Notes: generated from the letters alone by a model not told the origin. A DNA stretch of 64,000 nucleotides from an uncultured Anderseniella sp. (GCA_947488295.1 CANKYU010000002.1:1077193-1141192); one strand, 5' to 3'; positions 36,428-45,623 are shown, numbered from the stretch's first letter. Numbers and translations are program-made.

Positions 36428-38323
36428 ATGTCCAGCAGCACAACAGATACGGGCGCCAAGGCTACCGGCGCCAAGCCAAAGCAGTTCCAGGCCGAAGTGG
36501 CCAAGCTTCTGCACCTGATGGTGCATTCGGTATATTCCGAGCGAGAGGTATTTCTCCGCGAGCTGATCTCCAATGCGTCAGACGCCTGCGACAAGCTTCG
36601 TTACGAAGCGCTGAAGAACGACAAGCTGATGCAGGCAGGCGGTGACCTGCGCATTACGATCAGCCTGGACAAAAAGGCCAAGACGCTGACGGTTGCCGAT
36701 ACGGGTATCGGCATGAGCGCCAAGGAGCTGGCGGACAATCTGGGCACCATCGCGCGCTCCGGCACCCAGGCCTTCATGGAGCAGATGGAGACGGCCAAGA
36801 AAAAAGGCGACAAGGATGTCAACCTGATCGGCCAGTTCGGCGTCGGATTCTATTCCTCGTTCATGATCGCCGAACACGTTGACGTGGTGTCGCGCAAGGC
36901 CGGCACCAAAAAGGTCAGCGTGTGGAGCTCCGACGGCAGCGGCACCTATACGGTTTCCGATTATGACGGCGAGGATGCGCCGGAACGCGGAACCTCCATC
37001 CGGCTGAAATTGCGCAAGGATGCCAAGGAATTTCTGGAAGACCAGCGCCTGCAGTACATTGTACGGACCTATTCCGACCATGTCAGCCATCCGATCTATC
37101 TCGGCGACGAGCAGGTCAATTCTGGCAGTGCCATCTGGGCGCGCAGCAAGTCTGACGTGACAGAAGAGCAGCATCGTGAGTTCTTCGGCCATGTTGCCGG
37201 TGTCATCGGTGATCCGGCCATGACCATTCACTACCGGGCGGAAGGCCGTAACGAGTACTCGGTACTGCTGTATGTGCCAGGCGAAAAGCCCTTCGACCTG
37301 TTTGATCCGGAACGCAAGGGCAAGCAGAAACTGTATGTGCGCCGGGTCTTCATCACTGATGAAGCGGAGATGCTGCCGTCGTATTTGCGGTTCGTGCGTG
37401 GTGTGATCGACAGCGAAGACATGCCGCTGAACATTTCCCGTGAAATGCTGCAGGACAATCCGACGGTTCATACGATTCGCAAGGCCGTCACCAAGCGCGT
37501 GCTCAATGAGCTGAAAAAGTGCGCTGACAAGAAACCGGATGTGTTCGCAAACATCTGGGAAGCATTCGGTTCGGTGATCAAGGAAGGCCTCTATGAAGAC
37601 ATGGAGCGCCGTGACCAGCTTTATGACATCTGCCGGTTCCGGTCCACGACCAGTGACGGCAAGGAAACGGTTGACCTGGCCGGGTATGTCTCGCGCATGA
37701 AGGAAAACCAGGCCGGGATCTACTACCTGACCGGCGACGATGCCGGCAAGGCGGAAGTCAGCCCGCAGCTCGAAGGCTACAAGGCACGCGGCATCGAGGT
37801 CCTGTTGCTCACCGATCCGGTGGATGCATTCTGGGTCCGCACCTCACTTGGCTATGACGGCAAATCGTTCAAGTCGGTGACGCAGGGCGGTGCTGATCTG
37901 GATGAAATTCCGCTTGAAGACAAGAAAGACAAGAAGGATCAGACCGATGATGCGGCCACGGCCAGCCTTGTCGCAGCCCTGAAAACGGCACTTGGCGATG
38001 CGGTGCAGGATGTTGCAAAGTCCAACCGGCTGACCTCGTCTGCAGTGTGCATTGTGGCAGGTGATCAGGGTTTTGACCGGACCCTGGAAAAGTATCTGGC
38101 GCAACAGCAGGGCAAGTCGTCAATTTCGGCACCGGTGCTGGAAATCAATCCGGACCATGCGCTGATTGCCAAACTGGCCGAGCGTGCCGGCAAGGGCGAG
38201 GACATGGGTGAGGCAGCCAGGTTGCTGCTCGACCAGGCGGTCATCCTGGAAGGTGAAGTGCCTGCTGATGCGACCGGATTTGCAGATCGGCTGTCGAAAC
38301 TGATGCAGCAGGTTTATGACTGA
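36428..38323 (+). CDS. htpG: Molecular chaperone HtpG (Hsp90)
   Basis: 631 residues. GHKL ATPase motifs: ISNASDACDKLRY (about 47-59), DTGIGM (about 91-96) and GQFGVGFYSSFM (about 133-144). The middle domain has the conserved arginine segment DMPLNISREMLQ, and the C-terminal dimerisation domain is complete. The start ATG at 36428 follows GGGAGG at a rather long spacing; a GTG 11 codons upstream is unlikely. It folds and protects proteins under stress. The hairpins upstream may affect its expression. Confidence 0.96.
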   Translation: MSSSTTDTGAKATGAKPKQFQAEVAKLLHLMVHSVYSEREVFLRELISNASDACDKLRYEALKNDKLMQAGGDLRITISLDKKAKTLTVADTGIGMSAKELADNLGTIARSGTQAFMEQMETAKKKGDKDVNLIGQFGVGFYSSFMIAEHVDVVSRKAGTKKVSVWSSDGSGTYTVSDYDGEDAPERGTSIRLKLRKDAKEFLEDQRLQYIVRTYSDHVSHPIYLGDEQVNSGSAIWARSKSDVTEEQHREFFGHVAGVIGDPAMTIHYRAEGRNEYSVLLYVPGEKPFDLFDPERKGKQKLYVRRVFITDEAEMLPSYLRFVRGVIDSEDMPLNISREMLQDNPTVHTIRKAVTKRVLNELKKCADKKPDVFANIWEAFGSVIKEGLYEDMERRDQLYDICRFRSTTSDGKETVDLAGYVSRMKENQAGIYYLTGDDAGKAEVSPQLEGYKARGIEVLLLTDPVDAFWVRTSLGYDGKSFKSVTQGGADLDEIPLEDKKDKKDQTDDAATASLVAALKTALGDAVQDVAKSNRLTSSAVCIVAGDQGFDRTLEKYLAQQQGKSSISAPVLEINPDHALIAKLAERAGKGEDMGEAARLLLDQAVILEGEVPADATGFADRLSKLMQQVYD

Positions 38324-38427
38324 AGTTGCGTCATGCAGTCATCACCGGGATGTCACGTATCGGTTGAAAAACTGAGATAACCGAAGGGCAGAGTTGTGCC
38401 TCCTATTTCAAAACGGAGGTTCAATCC

Positions 38428-40008
38428 ATGTCCATCAAGATCGATCGTGTTTCCCTCAACCGCCGCGACGTGCTGCGCACCAGCGCGGCCGCCTCAGCCA
38501 GTCTCGTTGCCGGCGGGCTGTTCACGCCGTCCATCAGCCGGGCAGCAGACAGGCCTGTGATAAGCCATGGACTGCAGTCAGGCGACGTTACCGGTTCTTC
38601 AGGCATGGTCTGGGCGCGCGCCGACAGGCCGGCACGCATGATGGTGGAGTGGTCCACGACAGAGAGCTTCGCCAACTCCACCAAAGTACAGCCACTGGAT
38701 GTGATCGGCGCAACGGATTTTGCCGGCAAGCTGCCGCTTGCCGGTCTGCCGTCGGACCAGGAAATTTTCTACAAGGTCGAAATGCTTGACCTGGCGGACT
38801 TCTCTACCGGGGGAGAGGCATTGGTCGGCAAGTTCCGGACCGCGCCCATGAACAAGCGCGACATCTCGTTTGTCTGGTCGGGCGATACCGCTGGGCAGGG
38901 CTGGGGCATTGATGTGGATCGCGGTGGCATGAAGACCTATCGCACCATGGCCGGCCACACGCCTGATTTCTTCATCCACTCCGGCGACACCATTTACGCC
39001 GACAATCCGGTCACGGCGGAAAAGGAAATGCCGGACGGCGGTATCTGGAAGTCGGTGACAATTGAGGAAAAGGCCAAGGTGGCAGAGACACTGAACGAGT
39101 TTCGCGGCCAGTACAAATACAACCTGATGGACGAGCATGTACGCGCGTTCAATGCTGAAGTGCCGATGTATGTGCAGTGGGACGATCATGAGGTTACCAA
39201 CAACTGGTACCCCGGCGAACTGTTGACATCCGATGACCGCTACAAGGTGAAGTCGGCTTCGCTGCTGGCGGCCAGGGCGACCCGGGCGTTTCATGAGATG
39301 AGCCCGATCGCGGTGCATCCGCACGAACCCTATCGCGTCTATCGCAAGATTTCCTATGGTCCGATGCTGGACATCTTCATGATCGACATGCGGACTTATC
39401 GCGGCAAGAACTCGAAGAATGACCAGTCAGAGCGCAGCGCCGATACCAGCTTCCTCGGCCGCGAACAGCTGGACTGGCTGAAGCGGGAGATGCTGGCGTC
39501 ACAGGCCACCTGGAAGATCGTCGCCTCAGATATGCCGATCGGCCTGGTTGTCGGCGATGGCGACAATTTCGAAAACGGCGCTAATGGCGACGGTCCGGTT
39601 CGCGGCCGCGAGTTCGACATCGCCGAGGTGCTGTCATTCATCCGGGCAAATGATATCCGCAATACGGTCTGGCTGACGGCGGACGTCCACTATACCGCGG
39701 CGCACTACTATGACCCGAACAAGGCTCAGTTTCAGGATTTCACTCCGTTCTGGGAATTTGTATCCGGACCACTGCATGCCGGCAGCTTTGGACCCAACAA
39801 GCTGGACAACACGTTCGGGCCGGAAGTGAAATACGTCAAGGCACCGGAAGACGGTCAGCGCAACCTGCCGCCATCGTTCGGGCTGCAGTTCTTCGGCCAT
39901 GTCAGGATCGATGGCAAATCCGAAGTCATGACAGTGACCCTGCGTGATGCCGACGATGCAGCTCTGTGGTCTGTAGACCTGGAACCAAAGCGGTCGCAGG
40001 CAATCTGA
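38428..40008 (+). CDS. phoD: Alkaline phosphatase D (PhoD-like), Tat-exported
   Basis: 526 residues. The Tat signal NRRDVLRTSAAASASLVAG (about 11-29) ends near SRA-AD. A PhoD N-terminal Fn3-like domain (about 45-140) is followed by the phosphodiesterase domain, with VWSGDTAGQGWG, HSGDTIYADNP, WDDHEVTNNW and the later TADVHYTAAHYYD as metal ligands (iron/calcium in characterised members). It releases phosphate from monoesters and diesters in the periplasm. ACGGAGG upstream is the SD. Confidence 0.93.
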   Translation: MSIKIDRVSLNRRDVLRTSAAASASLVAGGLFTPSISRAADRPVISHGLQSGDVTGSSGMVWARADRPARMMVEWSTTESFANSTKVQPLDVIGATDFAGKLPLAGLPSDQEIFYKVEMLDLADFSTGGEALVGKFRTAPMNKRDISFVWSGDTAGQGWGIDVDRGGMKTYRTMAGHTPDFFIHSGDTIYADNPVTAEKEMPDGGIWKSVTIEEKAKVAETLNEFRGQYKYNLMDEHVRAFNAEVPMYVQWDDHEVTNNWYPGELLTSDDRYKVKSASLLAARATRAFHEMSPIAVHPHEPYRVYRKISYGPMLDIFMIDMRTYRGKNSKNDQSERSADTSFLGREQLDWLKREMLASQATWKIVASDMPIGLVVGDGDNFENGANGDGPVRGREFDIAEVLSFIRANDIRNTVWLTADVHYTAAHYYDPNKAQFQDFTPFWEFVSGPLHAGSFGPNKLDNTFGPEVKYVKAPEDGQRNLPPSFGLQFFGHVRIDGKSEVMTVTLRDADDAALWSVDLEPKRSQAI

Positions 40009-40013
40009 ATGCA

Positions 40014-40044
40014 GCAGGCCCCGGGTGTTGCACCCGGGGCCTGC
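40014..40044. terminator. Perfect 14-bp hairpin between convergent phoD and asd
   Basis: GCAGGCCCCGGGTG pairs fully with CACCCGGGGCCTGC around a 3-base loop. It stands 5 bases after the phoD stop and 25 bases from the asd stop. No T-run follows on either strand, so it may stabilise 3' ends or work with Rho. Confidence 0.65.
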
Positions 40045-40069
40045 CTTCAAAGTGAAAAACTGTCGACGT

Positions 40070-41110
40070 TCAAGCCGCTTTCTGCTGCATCAGGCCGCGA
40101 TTGACCAGCGTCTCGGCGATCTGCACCGTGTTCAATGCAGCGCCCTTGCGCAGGTTGTCAGACACGCACCACAGGTTCAGCCCATTGTCGATGGTGGCGT
40201 CTTCGCGAATACGCGAGACGAAGGTGGCATAATCACCGACGCACTCGACCGGCGTGACATAACCGCCGTCCTCGCGCTTGTCGACGACCAGCAGGCCGGG
40301 CGCTTCACGCAGGATGCTGCGGGCCTCATCGGCGGTGATTTCACGTTCAAACTCGATATTGACGGCTTCGGAGTGGCCGACAAACACCGGCACCCGCACA
40401 CAGGTTGCCGTCAGCTTGATCTTGGGGTCGAGAATTTTCTTGGTCTCGGCCACCATCTTCCATTCTTCCTTGGTGTCACCGGAATCCATGAACACGTCGA
40501 TATGCGGGATGACATTGAAGGCGATCTGCTTGGTGAATTTCTCAGGCGTCGGTGCATCGGTGACGAAAATACCCTTGGTCTGGGTCCACAGCTCGTCCAT
40601 GGCCGCCTTGCCGCCGCCGGATACCGACTGGTAGGTGGCGACCACGACGCGCTTGATCTTTGCAGCGTCATGCAGCGGCTTCAGGGCCACTACAAGCTGT
40701 GCTGTTGAACAGTTCGGGTTGGCGATAATGTTCTTGCGGTCATTGCGTGCCATATACTCTTCGAGCGCATGGGCATTGACTTCGGGCACGATCAGCGGCA
40801 CCTCGGCGTCATAGCGGAAGGCGGAAGAATTATCGATGACAATCGGACCCATCCTGCCGATCTTCGGCGACCACTGTTTCGAGGTCTCGCCGCCGGCGGA
40901 CATCAGGACGAAATCAACTTTTGAGAAATCAAAGGTCTCCAGGTCCTGGCACTTCAGGATCTTGTCGCCGAACGACACTTCACGGCCGACCGAGCGGCGC
41001 GAGGCGATGGCGTGGACCTCTGCAACCGGGAACTCACGCTCCGCCAGAATGGTCATCATCTCCATGCCAACATTGCCGGTGGCACCAACGATAGCGATAT
41101 TGTAGCTCAT
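40070..41110 (-). CDS. asd: Aspartate-semialdehyde dehydrogenase
   Basis: 346 residues. Second step of the aspartate pathway leading to lysine/diaminopimelate, threonine and methionine. The NADP-binding motif is IVGATGNVGMEM (about 7-18), the catalytic cysteine is in NPNCSTAQLV (about 128-137) and the second signature SVSGGGKAAMDEL follows. The start is ATG at 41110 with GGAG upstream; the 31 extra in-frame codons upstream look non-coding. Confidence 0.95.
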   Translation of the reverse strand: MSYNIAIVGATGNVGMEMMTILAEREFPVAEVHAIASRRSVGREVSFGDKILKCQDLETFDFSKVDFVLMSAGGETSKQWSPKIGRMGPIVIDNSSAFRYDAEVPLIVPEVNAHALEEYMARNDRKNIIANPNCSTAQLVVALKPLHDAAKIKRVVVATYQSVSGGGKAAMDELWTQTKGIFVTDAPTPEKFTKQIAFNVIPHIDVFMDSGDTKEEWKMVAETKKILDPKIKLTATCVRVPVFVGHSEAVNIEFEREITADEARSILREAPGLLVVDKREDGGYVTPVECVGDYATFVSRIREDATIDNGLNLWCVSDNLRKGAALNTVQIAETLVNRGLMQQKAA

Positions 41111-41224
41111 CTGAACTCGTCTCCAGGATGACCCTGCTCCCGCCTCATGTGTTTGAGAGGCCTTTCGGGTCTGGCTTCCGGCGTTATCTCCCACGGGAGA
41201 CAAAGGCCGGGAGTTAACGCAAGG

Positions 41225-41335
41225 TTATGTCGTTGTTTTGACGGTTTTCGATTTGACTGTTTTGGTCAGGCCAGCCGTCATCGAACCGCCGGTAGTGGCG
41301 GTTGCGGTGAGCTTTGTTTTAACCTGCGCCTGCAT
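41225..41335 (-). CDS. Candidate 36-residue threonine- and lysine-rich peptide
   Basis: A short frame in the leuB-asd gap. AAGGAAAAGG lies seven bases before the ATG. The peptide starts MQAQVKTKLTATATTGGS and ends in a run rich in Lys, Thr and Val (KSKTVKTTT). It has no cysteine, no acidic residue and no hydrophobic helix, so it is strongly basic. Not recognised. It could be a small basic protein or a chance frame; the good SD is the main argument for it. Confidence 0.4.
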   Translation of the reverse strand: MQAQVKTKLTATATTGGSMTAGLTKTVKSKTVKTTT

Positions 41336-41426
41336 AGTCAGACCTTTTCCTTGCGAAGTGTCCCGTGTGGACAATCCGGCTTGTAGCAGTTTTCGCAGGA
41401 CAGTCAATAAAGAGTGTCCGGTTTGC

Positions 41427-42536
41427 TTAAGCGATTGCGTTGAGTTCCGCGAGGATGGCGTCGCCCATTTCAACAGTGCCGACCTGCTTCATGCCGTCCT
41501 GCATGATGTCACCGGTGCGCAGGTTCTTGTCGAGGGTGGATGCAATGGCGGCTTCAATCTTGCCGGCCCACTCGCCCATGCCGAATGAATAGCGCAGGCA
41601 CATGGCAAATGACGCGATCATGGCGATCGGGTTGGCAAGGCCCTGGCCTGCGATGTCCGGTGCAGAGCCGTGGACCGGTTCGTAAAGTGCTTTACGCAAG
41701 CCGGTTTTCTCATCGACCGCACCTAACGAAGCCGACGGCAACATGCCGAGCGATCCGGTCAGCATGGCAGCCACGTCAGACAGGATGTCGCCGAACAGGT
41801 TGTCGGTGAGAATGACGTCGAACTGTTTCGGCGTGCGCACAAGCTGCATGGCGCCGGCGTCGGCCAGCATGTGCGACAGCTCGATGTCTTCATAGCCGTC
41901 CTTGTGGGTCTGCGTCACAACTTCGTTCCACAACACGCCGGACTTCATCACATTGCGCTTTTCCATCGAGCACACGGCATTGTTGCGGGTGCGGGCCAGT
42001 TCAAAGGCAATGCGTGAAATACGGTCAATCTCGTAGCTCTCGTAGACCTGGGTATCGACAGCCCGCTTCTGGCCATTGCCCAGTTCGGTGATTTCCTTCG
42101 GTTCACCGAAATACACACCCCCGGTGAGCTCGCGCAATATGAGGATGTCGAGACCTTCAACCAGTTCCTTTTTCAGGGATGATGCATCGGCCAGCGCCGG
42201 ATACACGATTGCGGGGCGCAGGTTGGCATACAGGACCAGGTCCTTGCGCAGGCGCAAAAGGCCTGCCTCGGGGCGCTTGTCGTACGGCACCGCATCCCAT
42301 TTGGGTCCGCCCACCGCGCCCAGAATAGTGGCATCGGCGGCCATGGCTTTTTCCATGTCAGCATCTGAAATGCTTTCGCCGTGCGCGTCAAAGGCGCATC
42401 CCCCGACGAGACCTTCATCCAGTTCGAAGGACGCAACGCCCTTGTCCTGGAACCACTGAATGACCCGGCGGACTTCGCCCATTACCTCTGGGCCGATGCC
42501 GTCGCCGGGGAGAAGGAAAAGCTTGTGGGTTGCCAT
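41427..42536 (-). CDS. leuB: 3-isopropylmalate dehydrogenase
   Basis: 369 residues. Third enzyme of leucine synthesis, oxidising and decarboxylating 3-isopropylmalate with [16 protein letters not shown] at the N-terminus, [12 protein letters not shown] (about 134-145) and the signature [14 protein letters not shown] with metal-binding aspartates are intact. It is separated from leuD/leuC by repeats, a small secreted protein and a lytic transglycosylase, an interrupted version of the usual leuCDB set. Confidence 0.96.
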   Translation of the reverse strand: MATHKLFLLPGDGIGPEVMGEVRRVIQWFQDKGVASFELDEGLVGGCAFDAHGESISDADMEKAMAADATILGAVGGPKWDAVPYDKRPEAGLLRLRKDLVLYANLRPAIVYPALADASSLKKELVEGLDILILRELTGGVYFGEPKEITELGNGQKRAVDTQVYESYEIDRISRIAFELARTRNNAVCSMEKRNVMKSGVLWNEVVTQTHKDGYEDIELSHMLADAGAMQLVRTPKQFDVILTDNLFGDILSDVAAMLTGSLGMLPSASLGAVDEKTGLRKALYEPVHGSAPDIAGQGLANPIAMIASFAMCLRYSFGMGEWAGKIEAAIASTLDKNLRTGDIMQDGMKQVGTVEMGDAILAELNAIA

Positions 42537-42699
42537 GATGATCTTGAGCCTCTGGATGGGGATTTAACTGCAGGCGACTGGGTACTGTGTGGCGGCGGGC
42601 TTGGCAAGGGGGAAGGGGATTGAAATGGGGGTGGATTGGTTAGGGTGAGGCTTGGTTGTGACGAAAGGGTTTGTTTATATCGCTCACGGAAGTTTATAT

Positions 42700-42787
42700 C
42701 GCTCACGCAAGCAGCCTGCGGCTGCGCTCCGCGGGGGCGCACTTCGTGCGGCGCGCAGTCGCGCTTGCCTCGGCACTTCGTGCCTTG
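42700..42787 (+). repeat. Dispersed palindromic repeat, family A, copy 1
   Basis: Starts CGCTCACGCAAGCAGCCTGC and continues with GGCTGCGCTCCGCGGGGGCG, then two short hairpins built as CACTTCGTG, ending TCGGCACTTCGTGCC. A partial duplicate of its first bases (TATATCGCTCACG) lies just before it at 42677. Found again at 43476 and inverted at 43637. It lies in a 565-base gap between leuB and the small secreted protein gene. Confidence 0.75.
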
Positions 42788-42805
42788 GAGGCGTTCATCA
42801 CTACT

Positions 42806-42889
42806 GTCATCCCCGTGAAAACGGGGATCCATTGCCGGCAACTGCAGTGTATGCCGTTAAGTAAGGATTCCCGTTTTCGCGGGAGTGAC
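42806..42889. repeat. MITE-like inverted repeat
   Basis: Ends GTCATCCCCGTGAAAACGGG and, on the other side, the near-complement CCCGTTTTCGCGGGAGTGAC; each end is itself a small hairpin. The 84-base size and GTCATCCC/GGAGTGAC termini match a widely seen class of non-coding intergenic bacterial repeats. No coding capacity. Confidence 0.6.
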
Positions 42890-42913
42890 ATCCTTAAAAC
42901 GGCAATTCAAGAT

Positions 42914-42953
42914 CGGAGAACGGCCCGCCGCAGGCGGATAAGCTGTTCGACCA
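42914..42953 (-). repeat. Dispersed palindromic repeat, family B, copy 1 (inverted)
   Basis: On the minus strand it reads TGGTCGAACAGCTT, then the hairpin CCGCCTGCGGCGG, then GCCGTTCTCCG. The outer parts match copies at 43560, 56345-56473 and 61010-61147, while the middle hairpin differs in sequence but keeps pairing. Confidence 0.7.
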
Positions 42954-43101
42954 AAAATACATGAACCGTATATGAACACCCGGCTCAGGTTCGGTTCAGG
43001 GCCCTCCCGCTAGATTGGGGACAGTTGATTTGAAGACCAGCTGCTCCGGCAACGGGGCGCCACGCAAAACAAAACTGAAAACAAGACTTAGGAGATGATC
43101 C

Positions 43102-43389
43102 ATGTTTAAGAAAACCGCCATCGCCGCCATTGCCGCCCTGACCATCGCAGCTGCATCGGCTTCACCTGCACAGGCCCTGTCCAAGAAGGGCAAGATTGCT
43201 CTCGGCCTTGGCCTCGGCGCTGCATTCGGAATTGCTGCTGCTCATGCCCATGGTGGCGGATATTATGGCGATCATGGCCATGGTTACCGTGGTGGCCGTC
43301 ACTACCGCCGCTCGGCACGCCGCTGCGCACGCCGGTTCGGCTGGCACACATGGCGCTGGGAGCGTTGCATGTATCGCCGCGGGTACTGA
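43102..43389 (+). CDS. Small secreted His/Gly/Arg-rich protein
   Basis: 95 residues, not recognised. A Sec signal peptide (KTAIAAIAALTIAAASASPAQA, shortened here to its core KTAIAAIAALTI) ends at about residue 25. A second hydrophobic Gly/Ala stretch follows, then a histidine- and glycine-rich segment (HAHGGGYYGDHGHGYRGG) and an arginine-rich tail with two cysteines (ARRCARRFG, WERCMYRRGY) that could pair. It could bind metal or polyanions. SD AGGAG is good and a strong terminator follows, so it is probably a single-gene unit inside repeat-rich DNA. Confidence 0.75.
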   Translation: MFKKTAIAAIAALTIAAASASPAQALSKKGKIALGLGLGAAFGIAAAHAHGGGYYGDHGHGYRGGRHYRRSARRCARRFGWHTWRWERCMYRRGY

Positions 43390-43419
43390 TTGATACCTGC
43401 CATAGGTTGAACGAAGACG

Positions 43420-43439
43420 CCGCCGGAGATTTCCGGCGG
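43420..43439 (+). terminator. Rho-independent terminator after the small secreted protein gene
   Basis: CCGCCGGA and TCCGGCGG pair around a 4-base loop, followed by TGTTTTTGTG. About 30 bases after the stop. Confidence 0.85.
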
Positions 43440-43475
43440 TGTTTTTGTGTTGGGTTAGTTTGTTTGGGTTTATTT

Positions 43476-43516
43476 CGCTCACGCAAGCAGCCTTGCGGCT
43501 GCGCTCCGCGGGGGCG
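43476..43516 (+). repeat. Dispersed palindromic repeat, family A, copy 2 (partial)
   Basis: CGCTCACGCAAGCAGCCTTG followed by CGGCTGCGCTCCGCGGGGGC: the first half of family A. The expected CACTTCGTG hairpins are replaced by a different palindromic stretch (GGCCTGACCGGCCC and GGCCCGTCGGGCC). Confidence 0.7.
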
Positions 43517-43559
43517 GGCCTGACCGGCCCGAGGCCCGTCGGGCCTAGTGGGTTTTTGG

Positions 43560-43606
43560 TGGTCGAACAGCTTTACTCAGCACTTCGTGCTTCGCGCCGT
43601 TCTCCG
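43560..43606 (+). repeat. Dispersed palindromic repeat, family B, copy 2
   Basis: TGGTCGAACAGCTTTACTCA, then the hairpin GCACTTCGTGC, then TTCGCGCCGTTCTCCG. Same flanks as the other family B copies. Confidence 0.7.
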
Positions 43607-43636
43607 ACCCTGAACTACCATCGTGATAAACACCTC

Positions 43637-43726
43637 CGAGGCACGAAGTGCCGAGGCAAGGCCGACCGGCCGTCGCACGAAGTGCGCCCCCGCGGAGCGC
43701 AGCCGAAGGCTGCTTGCGTGAGCGAT
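43637..43726 (-). repeat. Dispersed palindromic repeat, family A, copy 3 (inverted)
   Basis: Minus-strand copy running from ATCGCTCACGCAAGCAGCCT through GCGCTCCGCGGGGGCGCACT to GGCACTTCGTGCCTCG. Together with copy 2 it brackets about 120 bases that include a family B element, so the gap between the small secreted protein and the lytic transglycosylase is wholly made of repeats. Confidence 0.75.
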
Positions 43727-43749
43727 ACAAAGCGGCGTTAAACCTAACT

Positions 43750-44931
43750 CTACCCGCCCAACGCCTTCAGCACCGCCATTGATGGCCTGCCGTTCTGTTT
43801 CATGCCGGCCCTGGCCTGCACTTTCTTGATGGCACGTGTGGTTATGGGGCCGATTTTTCCGTCTGCCTCGCCAATGTCATAGCCTGCGGCCAGCAGCAGT
43901 TTCTGCAGCTGCAGGCGCTGGGCCCGGGTGAGGCCGGGGTCGTTTGTCGGCCAGGGCTTCACCAGCGGGCCTCTACCCTTCAGCCGGTCGGACAGGTGCC
44001 CGATTGCCAGCGCGTAGGATTCAGCGGCATTGTAAGAATACAGCGCATTGAAATTGCGTGTCACCAGGAAGGCCGGGCCGGATTTGCCCGCCGGCAACAG
44101 CAGCCCGGCGGAGTAATTGCTCTTAAGCGGCGAGCCGTCGACATTGGTCAGGCCGCGCTTTGCCCAGGTCTGAACCGATGCCCGGCGCTTGCGGCCGCTG
44201 GGTCCCCGGTACCCTTTTGGCAGCTTCACCTCGAAACCCCATGGCTCATTGGACCGCCATCCGGCCTTGACCATGAAGTTGGCGGTGGAGGCCAGCGCAT
44301 CCGGTATGGAATTGACCAGGTCACGGCGGCCATCGCGGTCGAAATCGACGGCAAGCCGCCGGTATGTTTCGGGAATGAACTGGGTCTGGCCGAATGCGGA
44401 CGCCCAGGATGAATACAGGTCATTGAGGCGCACATCGCCTTTTTCCACCAGTTTCAAACCGGCAATCAGCTGACGGGTAAACAATTTCTTTTTGCGGTTG
44501 GCGCAGATCAGGTTGGCCATGGCATGGGGCAGGAAGAACTCGCCCCTTATCTGGCCATAGTCACTTTCGATTCCCCACAGTGCCGCAATAACATAGCGGT
44601 CAACGCCGTACTTCTTTTCTACGGCAGCCAGTGTCGATGCGTGCCGGTCCATGTTCGCCTTGCCATCGGCAATGCGGGCCGGGTCGACCAGAAAGGCCAT
44701 GTAATCCCAGATTCTGGTCCGGAACTCCGGCTGCGAACGGGAAAAGCGCACGACTTTTTCGTTGAATTTGACACCGTCCAGCGCCTTGTCGACCAGTGAC
44801 GGTTTTACACCGGCGCGCTTGACGGTCTTCTTGATACCGGCAATGCAGCCCTTGGTCACTTTGGCCTGTGCGGGAACGCTCATACCCGCCAGCAGGGTCA
44901 GAGCCAGGGCAGCGGGTAATATGCGCATCAT
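43750..44931 (-). CDS. Lytic murein transglycosylase with C-terminal peptidoglycan-binding domain
   Basis: 393 residues. Signal peptide (about 1-22, cleavage after AQA), an MltB-type catalytic domain with the glutamate in ALWGIESDYGQIRG and the motif SSWASAFGQTQFIPETY, and a C-terminal PG_binding_1 domain (about 325-393, LQLQKLLLAAGYDIGEADGK). It cuts glycan strands to 1,6-anhydromuropeptides in the periplasm. Start set at ATG 44931 with GGAG nine bases upstream; longer in-frame starts would run into the leuD region. Confidence 0.92.
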   Translation of the reverse strand: MMRILPAALALTLLAGMSVPAQAKVTKGCIAGIKKTVKRAGVKPSLVDKALDGVKFNEKVVRFSRSQPEFRTRIWDYMAFLVDPARIADGKANMDRHASTLAAVEKKYGVDRYVIAALWGIESDYGQIRGEFFLPHAMANLICANRKKKLFTRQLIAGLKLVEKGDVRLNDLYSSWASAFGQTQFIPETYRRLAVDFDRDGRRDLVNSIPDALASTANFMVKAGWRSNEPWGFEVKLPKGYRGPSGRKRRASVQTWAKRGLTNVDGSPLKSNYSAGLLLPAGKSGPAFLVTRNFNALYSYNAAESYALAIGHLSDRLKGRGPLVKPWPTNDPGLTRAQRLQLQKLLLAAGYDIGEADGKIGPITTRAIKKVQARAGMKQNGRPSMAVLKALGG

Positions 44932-44953
44932 GTGAGATGTCTCCTGACGTTGG

Positions 44954-45559
44954 TCAGGCCCAGGGACGGGCCTCGGCCATCTTTGCTTCATAGGCATCAA
45001 TTGAGGCCTTTTTCTCAAATGTCAGGCCGATATCGTCCAGACCGTTGAGCAGGCAGTGCTTGCGGAACGGGTCGAGATCAAACTTGACCACACCGCCATC
45101 GGGCCCGCGGATTTCCTGCGCCTCAAGATCAACCGTCACCGTGGCATTGGCGCCGCGCCGGGCATCGTCCATCAGCTTGTCAACGTCTTCCTGAGGCAGC
45201 TTGATGGGCAGGATGCCGTTCTTGAAACAGTTATTGTAGAAAATGTCGGCAAATGAAGTAGAGATCACGCAGCGGATGCCAAAGTCGAGCAGTGCCCATG
45301 GAGCGTGTTCACGCGACGAGCCACAGCCGAAATTATCGCCGGCCACCAGGATCTGGGCATTGCGCCAGGCCGGCTGGTTCAGGGTGAAATCGGGGTTTTC
45401 CGAGCCATCGTCATTGTAGCGCATCTCATAGAACAGTGATTTGCCGAGGCCGGTGCGCTTGATGGTTTTCAGGAACTGCTTTGGAATGATCATGTCGGTA
45501 TCGACATTGGTGGTCGGCAGCGGAGCTGCGACGCCGGTCAGTGTGGTGAACTTGTCCAT
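44954..45559 (-). CDS. leuD: 3-isopropylmalate dehydratase small subunit
   Basis: 201 residues. Swivelling domain of isopropylmalate isomerase, working with Leu[18 protein letters not shown] (about 18-34) and the signature [15 protein letters not shown] (about 75-89) are intact. The gene is 1.9 kb from leuC with an SDR, two small genes and a metallopeptidase between them on the same strand. The SD AAGGACC lies before the ATG. Confidence 0.96.
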   Translation of the reverse strand: MDKFTTLTGVAAPLPTTNVDTDMIIPKQFLKTIKRTGLGKSLFYEMRYNDDGSENPDFTLNQPAWRNAQILVAGDNFGCGSSREHAPWALLDFGIRCVISTSFADIFYNNCFKNGILPIKLPQEDVDKLMDDARRGANATVTVDLEAQEIRGPDGGVVKFDLDPFRKHCLLNGLDDIGLTFEKKASIDAYEAKMAEARPWA

Positions 45560-45623
45560 CAGGCTGGTCCTTCAGGTGAAATCAAATGTGATAAACGATG
45601 TGTGCCGTGTGATTTGAGCAAGG

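Noticed and set aside
36578..37471. 297-codon minus frame inside htpG
   Set aside because: Shadow of htpG; no start signal or domain.
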